Source of the DNA: Pseudacidovorax sp. RU35E
GTDB lineage: Bacteria > Pseudomonadota > Gammaproteobacteria > Burkholderiales > Burkholderiaceae_C
Reading direction: 5' to 3'
Length of the DNA: 64,000 nt
Assembly: GCF_900156165.1 (NCBI RefSeq)
Contig: NZ_FTMY01000013.1
Location: forward strand, 110,284-174,283
In this document: one piece after another, positions 23,896-31,863 of the stretch
Numbering within the stretch: the stretch's first letter is position 1
How the letters are laid out: each line of letters begins with the position of its first letter
Program-made: the position numbers and the translations under genes
The notes under the pieces: model-generated
Told to the model about the DNA's origin: nothing
Seen by the model: the letters and a program-made list of their open reading frames with translations, nothing else
Database searches by the model: none

Positions 23896-23951
23896 AAGAT
23901 AGCACCCGTGAAGTTCACCTTGGCATCAGATTTCAGCAATTCATGTACTGA
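23896..23951 (-). promoter_or_regulatory. candidate promoter and LysR-type dyad of the deaminase-oxygenase operon
   Basis: On the minus strand an extended -10 TGCTATCTT ends at 23896, about 28 bp before the binding-protein ATG. Upstream, TCAG and CTGA form an inverted pair spaced by 11 bp (23933-23951), centred near -53 of the predicted start site. The stretch is clearly AT-richer than its surroundings. Spacing and position suit a LysR activator such as the one encoded at 17984. No convincing -35 box is visible, which also fits activator dependence. Confidence 0.35.
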
Positions 23952-24049
23952 TTTTTTGCACATTGAATGGGCCTGGTCGCGGGGCTTTCGGATGGCGACC
24001 CGCGCGCATCCGGGGCCCTCGTTACAGTGCCGGGCTCGCCGGACCCGCC

Positions 24050-25006
24050 ATGCTCGCCATCCTCTCCATCACCGTTCCGATCTACCTCGCCATCGCCGCC
24101 GGCTGGCTGGTCACCCGCGGCGGCCTGTTCGCACGCGGCGACATGCGCGTGCTGGGCCTCTTCGTCATCCGGCTGGCGCTGCCGGCCCTGCTGTTCAGCG
24201 CGCTGGTGCAGCGGCCCGCGGGCGATGTGCTCAACCTGCGCTACATGCTGCTGTACGCGCTGGGCTCGATGCTCACGCTCTTCGTGGGCCGCTGGTGGGC
24301 CGCGCGGCAGGCGCCGGCCGGCAGTCCGGTGCCGGCGCTCATGGCCATGGGCATGAGCTGCCCCAACAGCGGCTTCGTGGGCTACCCCATCCTGTCGATG
24401 GTGATCGCGCAGACGGCGGGCCTGGTGCTGGGCCAGAACATGATCGTGGAGAACCTGCTGCTGGTGCCGCTGGCCATGGCGCTGGCCGATGCCGCGGACG
24501 GCCGCGGCGACTGGCGCCTGACGCTGCGGCGGGCCGCGCACAGCCTGGCGCGCAATCCCATGATCTGGGCCATGGCCGCGGGTGTGGCCGTGGCGCTGAC
24601 GGGACTGCGCCTGCCGGCGCCGCTGCTGCGCACCATCGGCCTGTTCGCGCAGGCCAGCACGGCGCTGTCGCTGTTCGTGATCGGCGGCTCGCTGGTGGGC
24701 CTGGGCCTCGCGGGCATGCGCCGCCAGGTGCTGCGCATCGCGGCCGGCAAGCTGCTGCTGCATCCGGCCCTGATGCTGGCCGTGCTGCTGGCGGCCGAGG
24801 CGCTGGGCATGCCGCCCATGGAGCCGGCCCTGCGGCTGGCGCTGGTGCTGTCGGCGGCTGCGCCCATGCTGAGCATCTATCCGATCCTGGCGCAGCCGCA
24901 TGGCCAGGATTCGCTGGCGGCCGCCTCGCTGCTGGCCACCACGGCCCTGTCCTTCTTCACCATCAGCGCCCTGCTGGCGGTGCTGCCGCACCTGCTCGGC
25001 GTCTGA
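24050..25006 (+). CDS. AEC family transporter (auxin efflux carrier-like)
   Basis: A 318-residue membrane protein with about ten hydrophobic segments in two halves of five, the Mem_trans fold. LPALLFSALVQRP in the first half and SCPNSGFVGYPIL around the central Asn-Pro break are typical. Bacterial members export or import malonate, malate or related anions. It is divergent from the deaminase operon, with 181 bp between starts, so it could share regulation. The ATG at 24050 was chosen because the fold begins there; an earlier in-frame start would add 29 non-conserved residues. Confidence 0.85.
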   Translation: MLAILSITVPIYLAIAAGWLVTRGGLFARGDMRVLGLFVIRLALPALLFSALVQRPAGDVLNLRYMLLYALGSMLTLFVGRWWAARQAPAGSPVPALMAMGMSCPNSGFVGYPILSMVIAQTAGLVLGQNMIVENLLLVPLAMALADAADGRGDWRLTLRRAAHSLARNPMIWAMAAGVAVALTGLRLPAPLLRTIGLFAQASTALSLFVIGGSLVGLGLAGMRRQVLRIAAGKLLLHPALMLAVLLAAEALGMPPMEPALRLALVLSAAAPMLSIYPILAQPHGQDSLAAASLLATTALSFFTISALLAVLPHLLGV

Positions 25007-25042
25007 GCGGCAAGGGCGGCCGCCGCAGGCCGGCGTCGACCC

Positions 25043-25924
25043 TCAGCCCGCCTGCGACTGCGCTTCGCAGCCGCACCGCCACGTCAACGTGCGCACCTCG
25101 CCGGGACGCAGTTCGTTGCCCGCCTCGCCCAGTCTGCCGGGCAGTGCGGTGACGGGTTCTGCACACACGTAGTTGCCCGAGGCGGGACGGTGCATCACCA
25201 GGGCCGGGGCCCCTTCGCCGCGCGCCACGATCGTGCGCCCACCGGTGGCGGAAATGCGCACCCGTCCATCCCAGGCCGAGAACACAGCCGTCTCGTCCGG
25301 CTGCGCGCCGAACACGGGTGCGCTGGCGTCCAGCTCCGCACGGCCCTGAGCATCCAGCGCATGCCGCGCGCCGGCACCGATGTGCAGGGGCGCCGACGCT
25401 CCGGCCATCGGCCAGGGGTGGTAGGGATGCCAGCCCAGGCCCGCCGGCATGGGCCGGTCGCCGTCGTTGCGCAGGCCCAGCGTCACCTGCAGGCCCTGGT
25501 CGTCCAGCAGGATGTCCTGCTGCGCCGTCCAGGGCCAGGGCCAGCCCTCCTCGCCGGCCTCGTGCACCTGCCGAAGCCGCGCATGGCGGCCCGACGCCTC
25601 GTCCACCTGCCACGGCCGCCGATGGGCGACGCCATGCAGCGCGAAGCCCGCCGGGCCGGGCTGCGGACGGTGACGCACCCCCTCGAACAGGAGGCCGTCG
25701 GGCGGCAGCCGGTTGGCAAAAGGCAGCATCGGAAAGGCGCCCGCCTTCGGCCACTGGTGCTCGTCGAAGTCGGTGCCAGTCCATTCGACCAGCAATGCCA
25801 GCGCGTCCGGGCCATCGCCCCAGGTCAGCGACGCGACGCGCCCCCCGGCGGCCGGCACGATCACGGCCGTGTACGGACCGCACTGCAGGACCAGCGGATC
25901 ACCGCGGAACAATCGCCGGCCCAT
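25043..25924 (-). CDS. aldose 1-epimerase family protein
   Basis: A 293-residue GalM-like protein. The beta-sandwich opening IVPAAGGRVASLTW is visible, with FPMLPFANRLP for the substrate Arg and FALHGVAHRRPW for the first catalytic His. GLGWHPYHPW supplies the second His, and APALVMHRP follows near the end. Such enzymes interconvert alpha and beta anomers of hexoses. It lies 13 bp after the Bug receptor gene as the last gene of the sulfatase operon, so the operon substrate may be a sulfated sugar. Confidence 0.87.
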   Translation of the reverse strand: MGRRLFRGDPLVLQCGPYTAVIVPAAGGRVASLTWGDGPDALALLVEWTGTDFDEHQWPKAGAFPMLPFANRLPPDGLLFEGVRHRPQPGPAGFALHGVAHRRPWQVDEASGRHARLRQVHEAGEEGWPWPWTAQQDILLDDQGLQVTLGLRNDGDRPMPAGLGWHPYHPWPMAGASAPLHIGAGARHALDAQGRAELDASAPVFGAQPDETAVFSAWDGRVRISATGGRTIVARGEGAPALVMHRPASGNYVCAEPVTALPGRLGEAGNELRPGEVRTLTWRCGCEAQSQAG

Positions 25925-25937
25925 GGCTGCGGGGTTC

Positions 25938-26909
25938 TCAGTCCAGCCGCGCGCCGGACAGCTGCACCGCCTCGGCCCAGCGTGCCATCTGGTCGGTGAC
26001 GAAGGCGGCGAACTCCTTCTGCGAGGTGCGCCGCACCTCGAAGCCGAGGGCGCCCAGCTGCTCCTTCACCTCGGGCATGTCCAGCACCGCGTTGATCTCG
26101 TCGTGCAGGCGGGCCACCAGCTCGGGCGGCGTCTTCGCCGGCACGTGGATGCCGTTCCAGCCGGCGGTACCGGCGTCGGCCAGCTTCATCTCGACCAGCG
26201 TCGGCACCTGCGGCAGGAAGCTCGAACGGCTCGCCGTCGTCACGGCCAGCGCGCGCAGCTTGCCGGCCTTGATGTGCGGCGCCGCCTCCGGGAAGCCGGA
26301 CATCATGGCGGGCACCTGGGCGCCCAGCAGATCGTTCAGGGCCACGGCGCCGCCCTTGTAGGGGATGTGGTTGATGCTGAGGCCGGCCTTCTTCTTCAGC
26401 AGCTCCAGCGCCAGGTGCTGGGCCGAGCCATTGCCGGGCGTGGCCACGGCCAGCGGCTTGGCCGGGTCCTGCGCCAGCTTGATGAAGTCCTGCATGGTCT
26501 GCGCCGGCGTGGACGGATGCACCACCAGCACGGTCGGCGTGTTGGCGATCTGCGCCACCGGCGCGAAGTCCTTCACCGTGTCGAAGGGCAGCGTGCGGTA
26601 CAGGCTGGGATTGACCGAGAAGGGGCCCGAGGACAGCAGCAGCGTGTAGCCGTCCGGCGCGGCCTTGGCCACGTCGGCCGTGCCGATGTTGCCCGAGGCG
26701 CCCGCCTTGTTGTCCACGATGACCGGCTGCTTGAGCCGGTCGCCGAGGTGGCGCGCGACCAGGCGCGCCGCGGCATCCGAAGAGCCGCCCGCGGGCCAGG
26801 GCACCACCAGGCGGATCGGCTTCTCGGGCCAGGCGGCATGCGCGGGGAGGCTGGACGCGCCCAGCGTCAAAAGGGCCGCCAGCGCGGCAAGGAATCGTCG
26901 GGTCTTCAT
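25938..26909 (-). CDS. Bug family (TctC-like) periplasmic solute receptor
   Basis: A 323-residue exported binding protein. A signal peptide ends near residue 26 (LPAHA), followed by AWPEKPIRLVVPWPAGGSSDAAAR, the hallmark of the tripartite tricarboxylate receptors. The VVDNKAGASGNIGT segment builds the carboxylate loop. Bug proteins are hugely expanded in Burkholderiales, mostly as orphans without TctA/TctB, as here. GGAG precedes the ATG. It lies between sulfatase and epimerase with gaps of 29 and 13 bp. The ligand is not predictable. Confidence 0.93.
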   Translation of the reverse strand: MKTRRFLAALAALLTLGASSLPAHAAWPEKPIRLVVPWPAGGSSDAAARLVARHLGDRLKQPVIVDNKAGASGNIGTADVAKAAPDGYTLLLSSGPFSVNPSLYRTLPFDTVKDFAPVAQIANTPTVLVVHPSTPAQTMQDFIKLAQDPAKPLAVATPGNGSAQHLALELLKKKAGLSINHIPYKGGAVALNDLLGAQVPAMMSGFPEAAPHIKAGKLRALAVTTASRSSFLPQVPTLVEMKLADAGTAGWNGIHVPAKTPPELVARLHDEINAVLDMPEVKEQLGALGFEVRRTSQKEFAAFVTDQMARWAEAVQLSGARLD

Positions 26910-26938
26910 GGCTTGTCTCCGTTGGGTCGTGTTGTCGT

Positions 26939-28453
26939 TCAGGCGTGCAGGCCCAGCCGCTCGAAATACTCGGCGGGCGCATCGTTCTGCTTCATCAGGC
27001 GCACGATCTCCCCGCAGAGGCGGTCATGGATGTGCGCGTCGGTGATCGGGTGCTCCTGGCCCGGGTCGGTGGCCAGGTCGAACATCACCGTCACCGTGTC
27101 GTTCTGCGCGGCCGGCCCGTGCAGGCGGTAGTTGGGCGATTTGGGCGTGGCCGGTACGCGCAGCACCGGCGCGCCCTTGGTGAAGGGCAATGGCGGCGCC
27201 AGCTGCGCCTCGGCCAGTTCCTCCACCGCGAACATCTCCTTCATGTGCATCGGCATCAGCGTGTACTGGTTGAGGCCAGCGCGGTGCATCTCGGGCGGAT
27301 AGAGGAAGAGCGTGTGGCGCCCGTCGGTGACGTTGACCGCGCTGCCGAACACGCCGTAGATCGCGGCCGTGCGCACCGTGCATTCGCGCGCCAGCAGCGG
27401 CATCAGCGAGACGCCGGTCACCTCCGGCGGCGGCGCCATGCCGTGGATCTCCAGCAGGGTCGGCATGAGGTCGACCGTCTGCGTGAGCCCCTGCCGCCGC
27501 GTGCCGGCCTGGCCGCGGAAGTCCGGGTGGTGGACGAACAGCGGGATGTGCGCCACCTCGTCGTAGCAGGGCATCACGTTCTTCGACCACCAGGAGTGCT
27601 CGCCCAGCAGGAAGCCGTGGTCGGTGGTCACGACCAGGGCCGTGTCCTCCCACATGTGGTGGGCGTCCATGTAGTCGAGCAGCCGGCCGAGCTCGTGGTC
27701 GCACAGCGCCACGATGGCCGCGTAGTTGGCGCGCAGCTCGTCGCATTCCTCGATGGTCTCGCTCACGCGCTTGTAGGGCGGGAAGTCGAAGATCGGCCCC
27801 TTGTAGGCGGTGGGATAGTCCTTGCGGAATTCTTCCGGCGCGTGGAAGGGCTCGTGCGGGTCGAAGGTTTCCAGGTGCAGCAGCCAGTCGGCCGCCTCGC
27901 GGTTGCCGTCGAGGAACTCGAAGCCGGCGTCGAAGCAGCGCACCGACGGGAAGTCGCCGTACGCGCGGATCGACTCGCGGTTGATCATGTGGGCCGAGTG
28001 CTTGTGACGCCGCTCCTGCGTGAACTGCTTGGGGTGGTACATCTCGCGGAAGCGCTCCCAGGGCGGCTGCACCATGGCCTTCCACGGGTCGCGCTCCTGG
28101 CCGCGGATGAACTCGTAGGTGTCGTAGCGGTTGTGGTACGTGGCGCCCCCATCGCCCCAGTAGTGGTAGTGGTCCGACACCAGGTGCGAGTACACGCCCT
28201 GCTTGTGCATCAGCGCCGCAAAGGAGTTGTCGAAGGGCTCCAGCGGACCCCAGCCCCGGTGCAGGAAGTTCAGCCGGCCCGTGTGCATGTCGCGTCGCGC
28301 CGGCATGCAGGGCAGGCTGCCCACGTAGTGGTTGTCGAAGGTGACGCAGCGCTCGGCCAGTCGGCGGAAGTTGGGCGTCTTGATGGCGGTGCCGCCGTAG
28401 CACTCCAGGCTGCGGCGGTTGAGCGAATCGAAGAGGAGAAAGATGGTCTTCAT
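26939..28453 (-). CDS. sulfatase family hydrolase
   Basis: A 504-residue alkaline-phosphatase-superfamily enzyme. Cys49 in CMPARRDMHTGR is the residue expected to be converted to formylglycine; the canonical pattern is C-x-P-S/A-R with LTGR at the end, and this protein has His in place of the usual Leu. Metal ligands are suggested by the early LLFDSLNRRS and the later TTDHGFLLGEH. There is no signal peptide, so it acts in the cytoplasm, on an imported sulfate ester or possibly a phosphonate monoester. It heads the operon with the Bug receptor and the epimerase. The divergent LysR gene is its likely regulator. Confidence 0.9.
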   Translation of the reverse strand: MKTIFLLFDSLNRRSLECYGGTAIKTPNFRRLAERCVTFDNHYVGSLPCMPARRDMHTGRLNFLHRGWGPLEPFDNSFAALMHKQGVYSHLVSDHYHYWGDGGATYHNRYDTYEFIRGQERDPWKAMVQPPWERFREMYHPKQFTQERRHKHSAHMINRESIRAYGDFPSVRCFDAGFEFLDGNREAADWLLHLETFDPHEPFHAPEEFRKDYPTAYKGPIFDFPPYKRVSETIEECDELRANYAAIVALCDHELGRLLDYMDAHHMWEDTALVVTTDHGFLLGEHSWWSKNVMPCYDEVAHIPLFVHHPDFRGQAGTRRQGLTQTVDLMPTLLEIHGMAPPPEVTGVSLMPLLARECTVRTAAIYGVFGSAVNVTDGRHTLFLYPPEMHRAGLNQYTLMPMHMKEMFAVEELAEAQLAPPLPFTKGAPVLRVPATPKSPNYRLHGPAAQNDTVTVMFDLATDPGQEHPITDAHIHDRLCGEIVRLMKQNDAPAEYFERLGLHA

Positions 28454-28467
28454 GGCGGTTGCACGCC

Positions 28468-28497
28468 ATACTAGGTGCGCCTCGCGCATGCATCCAA
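28468..28497 (-). promoter_or_regulatory. possible promoter of the sulfatase operon
   Basis: On the minus strand TTGGAT (28497-28492) and TAGTAT (28473-28468) are 18 bp apart, in the 74-bp gap between the sulfatase and the LysR starts. The implied leader would be only about 8 nt, and no clear ribosome site precedes the sulfatase ATG, so this is tentative. Confidence 0.25.
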
Positions 28498-28527
28498 TCG
28501 AATCTGCGTGGCCATTTATTGATTCCT

Positions 28528-29538
28528 GTGATCCATCCCAACCCCCGCCACCTGCGGGCCTTCGCGGCCCTGGCCGACACCGGCTCCTTCAGCCTGGCCG
28601 CCGAGGCGGTGCACCTGGGCCAGCCGGCGCTGAGCCAGGCCATCGCCAAGCTCGAATCCACGGTGGGGGTGCGCCTGATCGAGCGCACCACGCGGGCGGT
28701 GCGGCTCACGCCGGCGGGCGAAGAGTTCCTGGTCGAAGCCCGCCGCGTGCTGGAGGCCTACGAGCGCCTGATGCTGCGTGGCAGCGAATGGGCGCACCTG
28801 CGGCGCGGCCGCATCGAGCTGCTGACGGTGCCTTCGATGGCGCACCGGCTGCTGCCGGCGCTGGTGCGCGAGTTCACAGCCCAGCACCCGGGCGTGAGCA
28901 TCGACTTCCATGACCATGCCGACCCGGTGCTGCGCCAGCGCCTGGACCGTGGCGAGGGCGACCTGGCCATCCTGAGTCAGCGCGGACCGGTGGCCACGCC
29001 AGCGCTGCTGCCCTTTCTGCGCGACCGCTTCCGCGTGGTGCTGCCGCGCCAGCATCCGCTGGCCGCGCAGACGGTGATCGAGGCCTCGCAGCTCGCGGGC
29101 GAGCGCCTGATCCTGCTGCGGCGCGGCGCCCTGTTCCGCTCGTACATGGACGCCGTGATCAGCGGCCTGGCGCTGACGCAGGAGCCGATGGAGGTCGAAC
29201 AGTCCGCCACGCTCACCGGCCTGGTCGAGGCGGGGCTGGGCGTGTCGCTGCTGCCCTCGCTGTCCTGCCCCAGCCCGGCCCTGCGCTCGGTGGTGAGCCG
29301 GCCGCTCGCCCGGCCCGAGGTGTCGCGCATCATCGCCTTCGCGCTGCCGCCCGACCGCGAGCCCATGCCCCCGGTGCAGGCCTTCGTGGCCAGCACCTTC
29401 GACTACCTGGCGGCCAACGTCGACAAGCTGCCCGAAGGCTGCGAGCTGCTGCGCGCCAGCACGCAGCGCATCCGCAAGTTCCTGGCCGCGCGGCCGGCCG
29501 TGCCCAGCGTGCGCGCGGCCCGCCGGGTCAAGGCGTGA
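28528..29538 (+). CDS. LysR-type transcriptional regulator, GTG start
   Basis: A 336-residue regulator from the GTG at 28528. An in-frame upstream start at 28459 would leave no room for divergent promoters and adds residues without homology. The HTH covers residues 4-62 (PRHLRAFAALADTGSFSLAAEAVHLGQPALSQAIAKLE); the effector domain follows with LLTVPSMAHRLLPALV. It is divergent from the sulfatase operon, the classic arrangement for a LysR regulator and its target. Its stop overlaps the convergent lipoprotein gene by 11 bp. Confidence 0.88.
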   Translation: MIHPNPRHLRAFAALADTGSFSLAAEAVHLGQPALSQAIAKLESTVGVRLIERTTRAVRLTPAGEEFLVEARRVLEAYERLMLRGSEWAHLRRGRIELLTVPSMAHRLLPALVREFTAQHPGVSIDFHDHADPVLRQRLDRGEGDLAILSQRGPVATPALLPFLRDRFRVVLPRQHPLAAQTVIEASQLAGERLILLRRGALFRSYMDAVISGLALTQEPMEVEQSATLTGLVEAGLGVSLLPSLSCPSPALRSVVSRPLARPEVSRIIAFALPPDREPMPPVQAFVASTFDYLAANVDKLPEGCELLRASTQRIRKFLAARPAVPSVRAARRVKA

Positions 29539-31630
29539 CGTCGAGCGTGACCGGCACCGAGGTCGCGCTGCCCGCCTGGTTGAAGACGGTCACGGTGTAG
29601 GTGCCGGCATCGGCCGGGCTCACCGGCGGCAGGCGCAGTGCCGCCGTGGTCGATTCGTTGTAGCCGTTGGGCGAGACGATCACCTGGCCGTTGCGCTGCC
29701 ACTGATAGCCCAGCCCCACGCCCTCGGCCTGCACCACGAAGCCCACCGCGGTGCCCGCCGCCACGCGGATCGACTGCGGCTGGGCCGTGATGCGCGGCGC
29801 GGGCGCGGCGGTGGCCGAGGTCGACACCAGCATCTCGGCCTGCGCCAGCACCGCCGGCTGGCCCGCCTTGATGGCGCTGTACTGGCCGTTGGGGAGGGCA
29901 CCGCGGCTGCCCACCGCCACGCCGTAGCCGCCGTTGGTGGCGCTGCTGCTCAAGGTCAGCGTCACGCGGCCGCCGCCCTTGAAGGGCTCCGGCAGGTTGA
30001 GCGGCACCTTCTCCGGCGCCCAGGCCACCGTGCGCGGATCGATCTGCCAGCTGTGGCTGCGGCCATCGGGCAACTGCAGCCGCGCCACCAGCGGTGCATT
30101 CACGTTGGGCTCCTGGATGATGGCCGAGGCGGCGGCAGAGGCCGACTTGTCGGGCGTGCGCTGGAACACCGATGGCAGCACCGCCGCCAGCGTCTCGCCC
30201 GCCGCGAGGTCCCACGACTGCGACACCGACTTGCCGCTGTCGATGCCCAGGTTGGCCTGCCAGGCCCGCGCCGGTGTGCTGGCCACCGCCTTGGCGAGCG
30301 CGAAGCGCTGCGTCGGCGCCGTGCCGAGCGGCTGGATGCGGCCGTCCGCATCGAATTGAAGCGGCACGGTGTACCAGCCCGACAGCGCCAGGTTGTTGTC
30401 GCCCGGCTGGTTCACGCCCGCGCCCGGCGCCCCGGTGGGGCTGGAGCGGTAGTGCGTGCCCGGCAGCAGGATGTTCGTGCCGCCGCGCACGTCGGGCAGC
30501 ACGAAGGGTGCCTTCATCTGCGCATAGCCCGAGTCCGAGGACAGCAGCACCGGCTGCAGCGGCGCGGTGGCGGAATCGTCCGCTGGGCTCAGCCAGGGAC
30601 CGTGCGGATCGCGGGCGCGCAGGTAGTACAGCCGCGAGGCCAGGCAGTTGCCGCAGGTGTTGGTGCCCGTGAGATACCACCAGCCGTTGCGGTAGGCGAG
30701 GCCGATGCCGCCGCCGATGACATTGCCGGCCACGGTGATGTCGGTGTGGTCCAGCGTGCCCGTCTTCTCGTCGTTGAGCAGCATGGTGTTGAGCACGCCG
30801 TGCGAGGTCGCCATGTACGACTTGCCGTCCGGCCCGGTGGCCAGGGCGAAGTCGACCGGTCCGGCGTCGCCCGAGGCGATGGTGGGCTCGAAGGGCGTGC
30901 CCCAGGGGCCGTAGGGCGTGGCCGATTGCGCCACATAGCGCTTGCCCGTGCGGCCCGACTGCGTGAGGCCGGCCTGCCCGTTGAGGAACCACATGTTGTA
31001 GAGCCGCGTCTTGGGCGAATACACCACGCGGGGCTTCTTCACGTAGTAGTGCTCGCCGGTCAGCGGATCCTGGATGTACTGGTGGCCGCCCACGAGCTTC
31101 CAGTTCATCAGGTCGGTGGAGGTGTAGACCGTGAGCCCGCAGTAGCGGTACGTGGAATTCGGCTGCGTGGGGATCAGCGGGCCGGTATTGACGCCCGGCG
31201 CATAGTTGAAGGCGCCGCAGCTGAAGGACGGGCCATACAGGTAGTACTGGCCGTCGAAGTACTGCAGGTCCACCTCGTCCACGGCCTGGATGGCGTTGCC
31301 GTCCACGTCGACGCCGATGGCGATGGGCCCATACGACACCGTCTGCGCCGGCGAGGTCGGCAGACCGTTGTCGCCCGTCAGCGGATCGTCGGCGATGAAG
31401 TTGGTGAGCACGGCCTCGGTGACCAGGGCCGGTGCCGCAGGCGCAGGCGACGCGGCGGCGGGCGGGGGGGCACTTGGCGCAGGGGCCACCGGCGCTGGTG
31501 CGGGCGCGAAGCCCACCGTCGAGCCGCCGCCACCGCCGCAACTGGCCAGCAGGAGCAGGCCTGCCATCGAGGGGATTCGCGCCATGCGCCACGCCTGGGG
31601 CGCGCGCCGGCTTGTCATGTCTGCCTTCAT
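29528..31630 (-). CDS. secreted GH43-like beta-propeller lipoprotein with C-terminal Ig-like domain
   Basis: A 700-residue lipoprotein. The lipobox LLAS-C is at residue 31 after an unusually long basic N region, followed by GGGGGS and a Pro/Ala linker to about residue 70. The next 350 residues contain YFDGQYYLYGPS, TVYTSTDLMNWKLVG, GDAGPVDFALATGPDGKSYMATS and GGGIGLAYRNGWWYL, the blade pattern of five-bladed propeller glycosidases (GH43 and relatives). The last 85 residues look like an Ig-like domain (ITAQPQSIRVAAG...YQWQRNGQ). The place where GH43 enzymes carry the catalytic Glu reads MKAPFV, so activity is uncertain. GGAG precedes the ATG. It is divergent from the porin, which suggests outer-membrane carbohydrate binding or degradation. 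Confidence 0.65.
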   Translation of the reverse strand: MKADMTSRRAPQAWRMARIPSMAGLLLLASCGGGGGSTVGFAPAPAPVAPAPSAPPPAAASPAPAAPALVTEAVLTNFIADDPLTGDNGLPTSPAQTVSYGPIAIGVDVDGNAIQAVDEVDLQYFDGQYYLYGPSFSCGAFNYAPGVNTGPLIPTQPNSTYRYCGLTVYTSTDLMNWKLVGGHQYIQDPLTGEHYYVKKPRVVYSPKTRLYNMWFLNGQAGLTQSGRTGKRYVAQSATPYGPWGTPFEPTIASGDAGPVDFALATGPDGKSYMATSHGVLNTMLLNDEKTGTLDHTDITVAGNVIGGGIGLAYRNGWWYLTGTNTCGNCLASRLYYLRARDPHGPWLSPADDSATAPLQPVLLSSDSGYAQMKAPFVLPDVRGGTNILLPGTHYRSSPTGAPGAGVNQPGDNNLALSGWYTVPLQFDADGRIQPLGTAPTQRFALAKAVASTPARAWQANLGIDSGKSVSQSWDLAAGETLAAVLPSVFQRTPDKSASAAASAIIQEPNVNAPLVARLQLPDGRSHSWQIDPRTVAWAPEKVPLNLPEPFKGGGRVTLTLSSSATNGGYGVAVGSRGALPNGQYSAIKAGQPAVLAQAEMLVSTSATAAPAPRITAQPQSIRVAAGTAVGFVVQAEGVGLGYQWQRNGQVIVSPNGYNESTTAALRLPPVSPADAGTYTVTVFNQAGSATSVPVTLDVTP

Positions 31631-31863
31631 CGGGTTGTCTCCACGTGCTGGTGCATTGCGCATGAACGAGCGCAGCGGCGCGAAGCGTACGGAGGCCCGG
31701 GCAGGCTGTGAATTCGATTCTTGCGTGGCACTTATCAGTCGCGTCGATAGGCCGAACAAGATTCCTCCGACTTTGCCCACGACCATTCGTCCACGCCGGC
31801 CTGCTGCCGGCGTCCATGGGTCCGGCCGACGGCCGGCCGTGGTTCGAAAGGAACGGAGCAAGC

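Noticed and set aside
28459..28527. Earlier start for the LysR gene
   Set aside because: It would leave five bases between divergent starts and adds residues not found before the HTH in this family.
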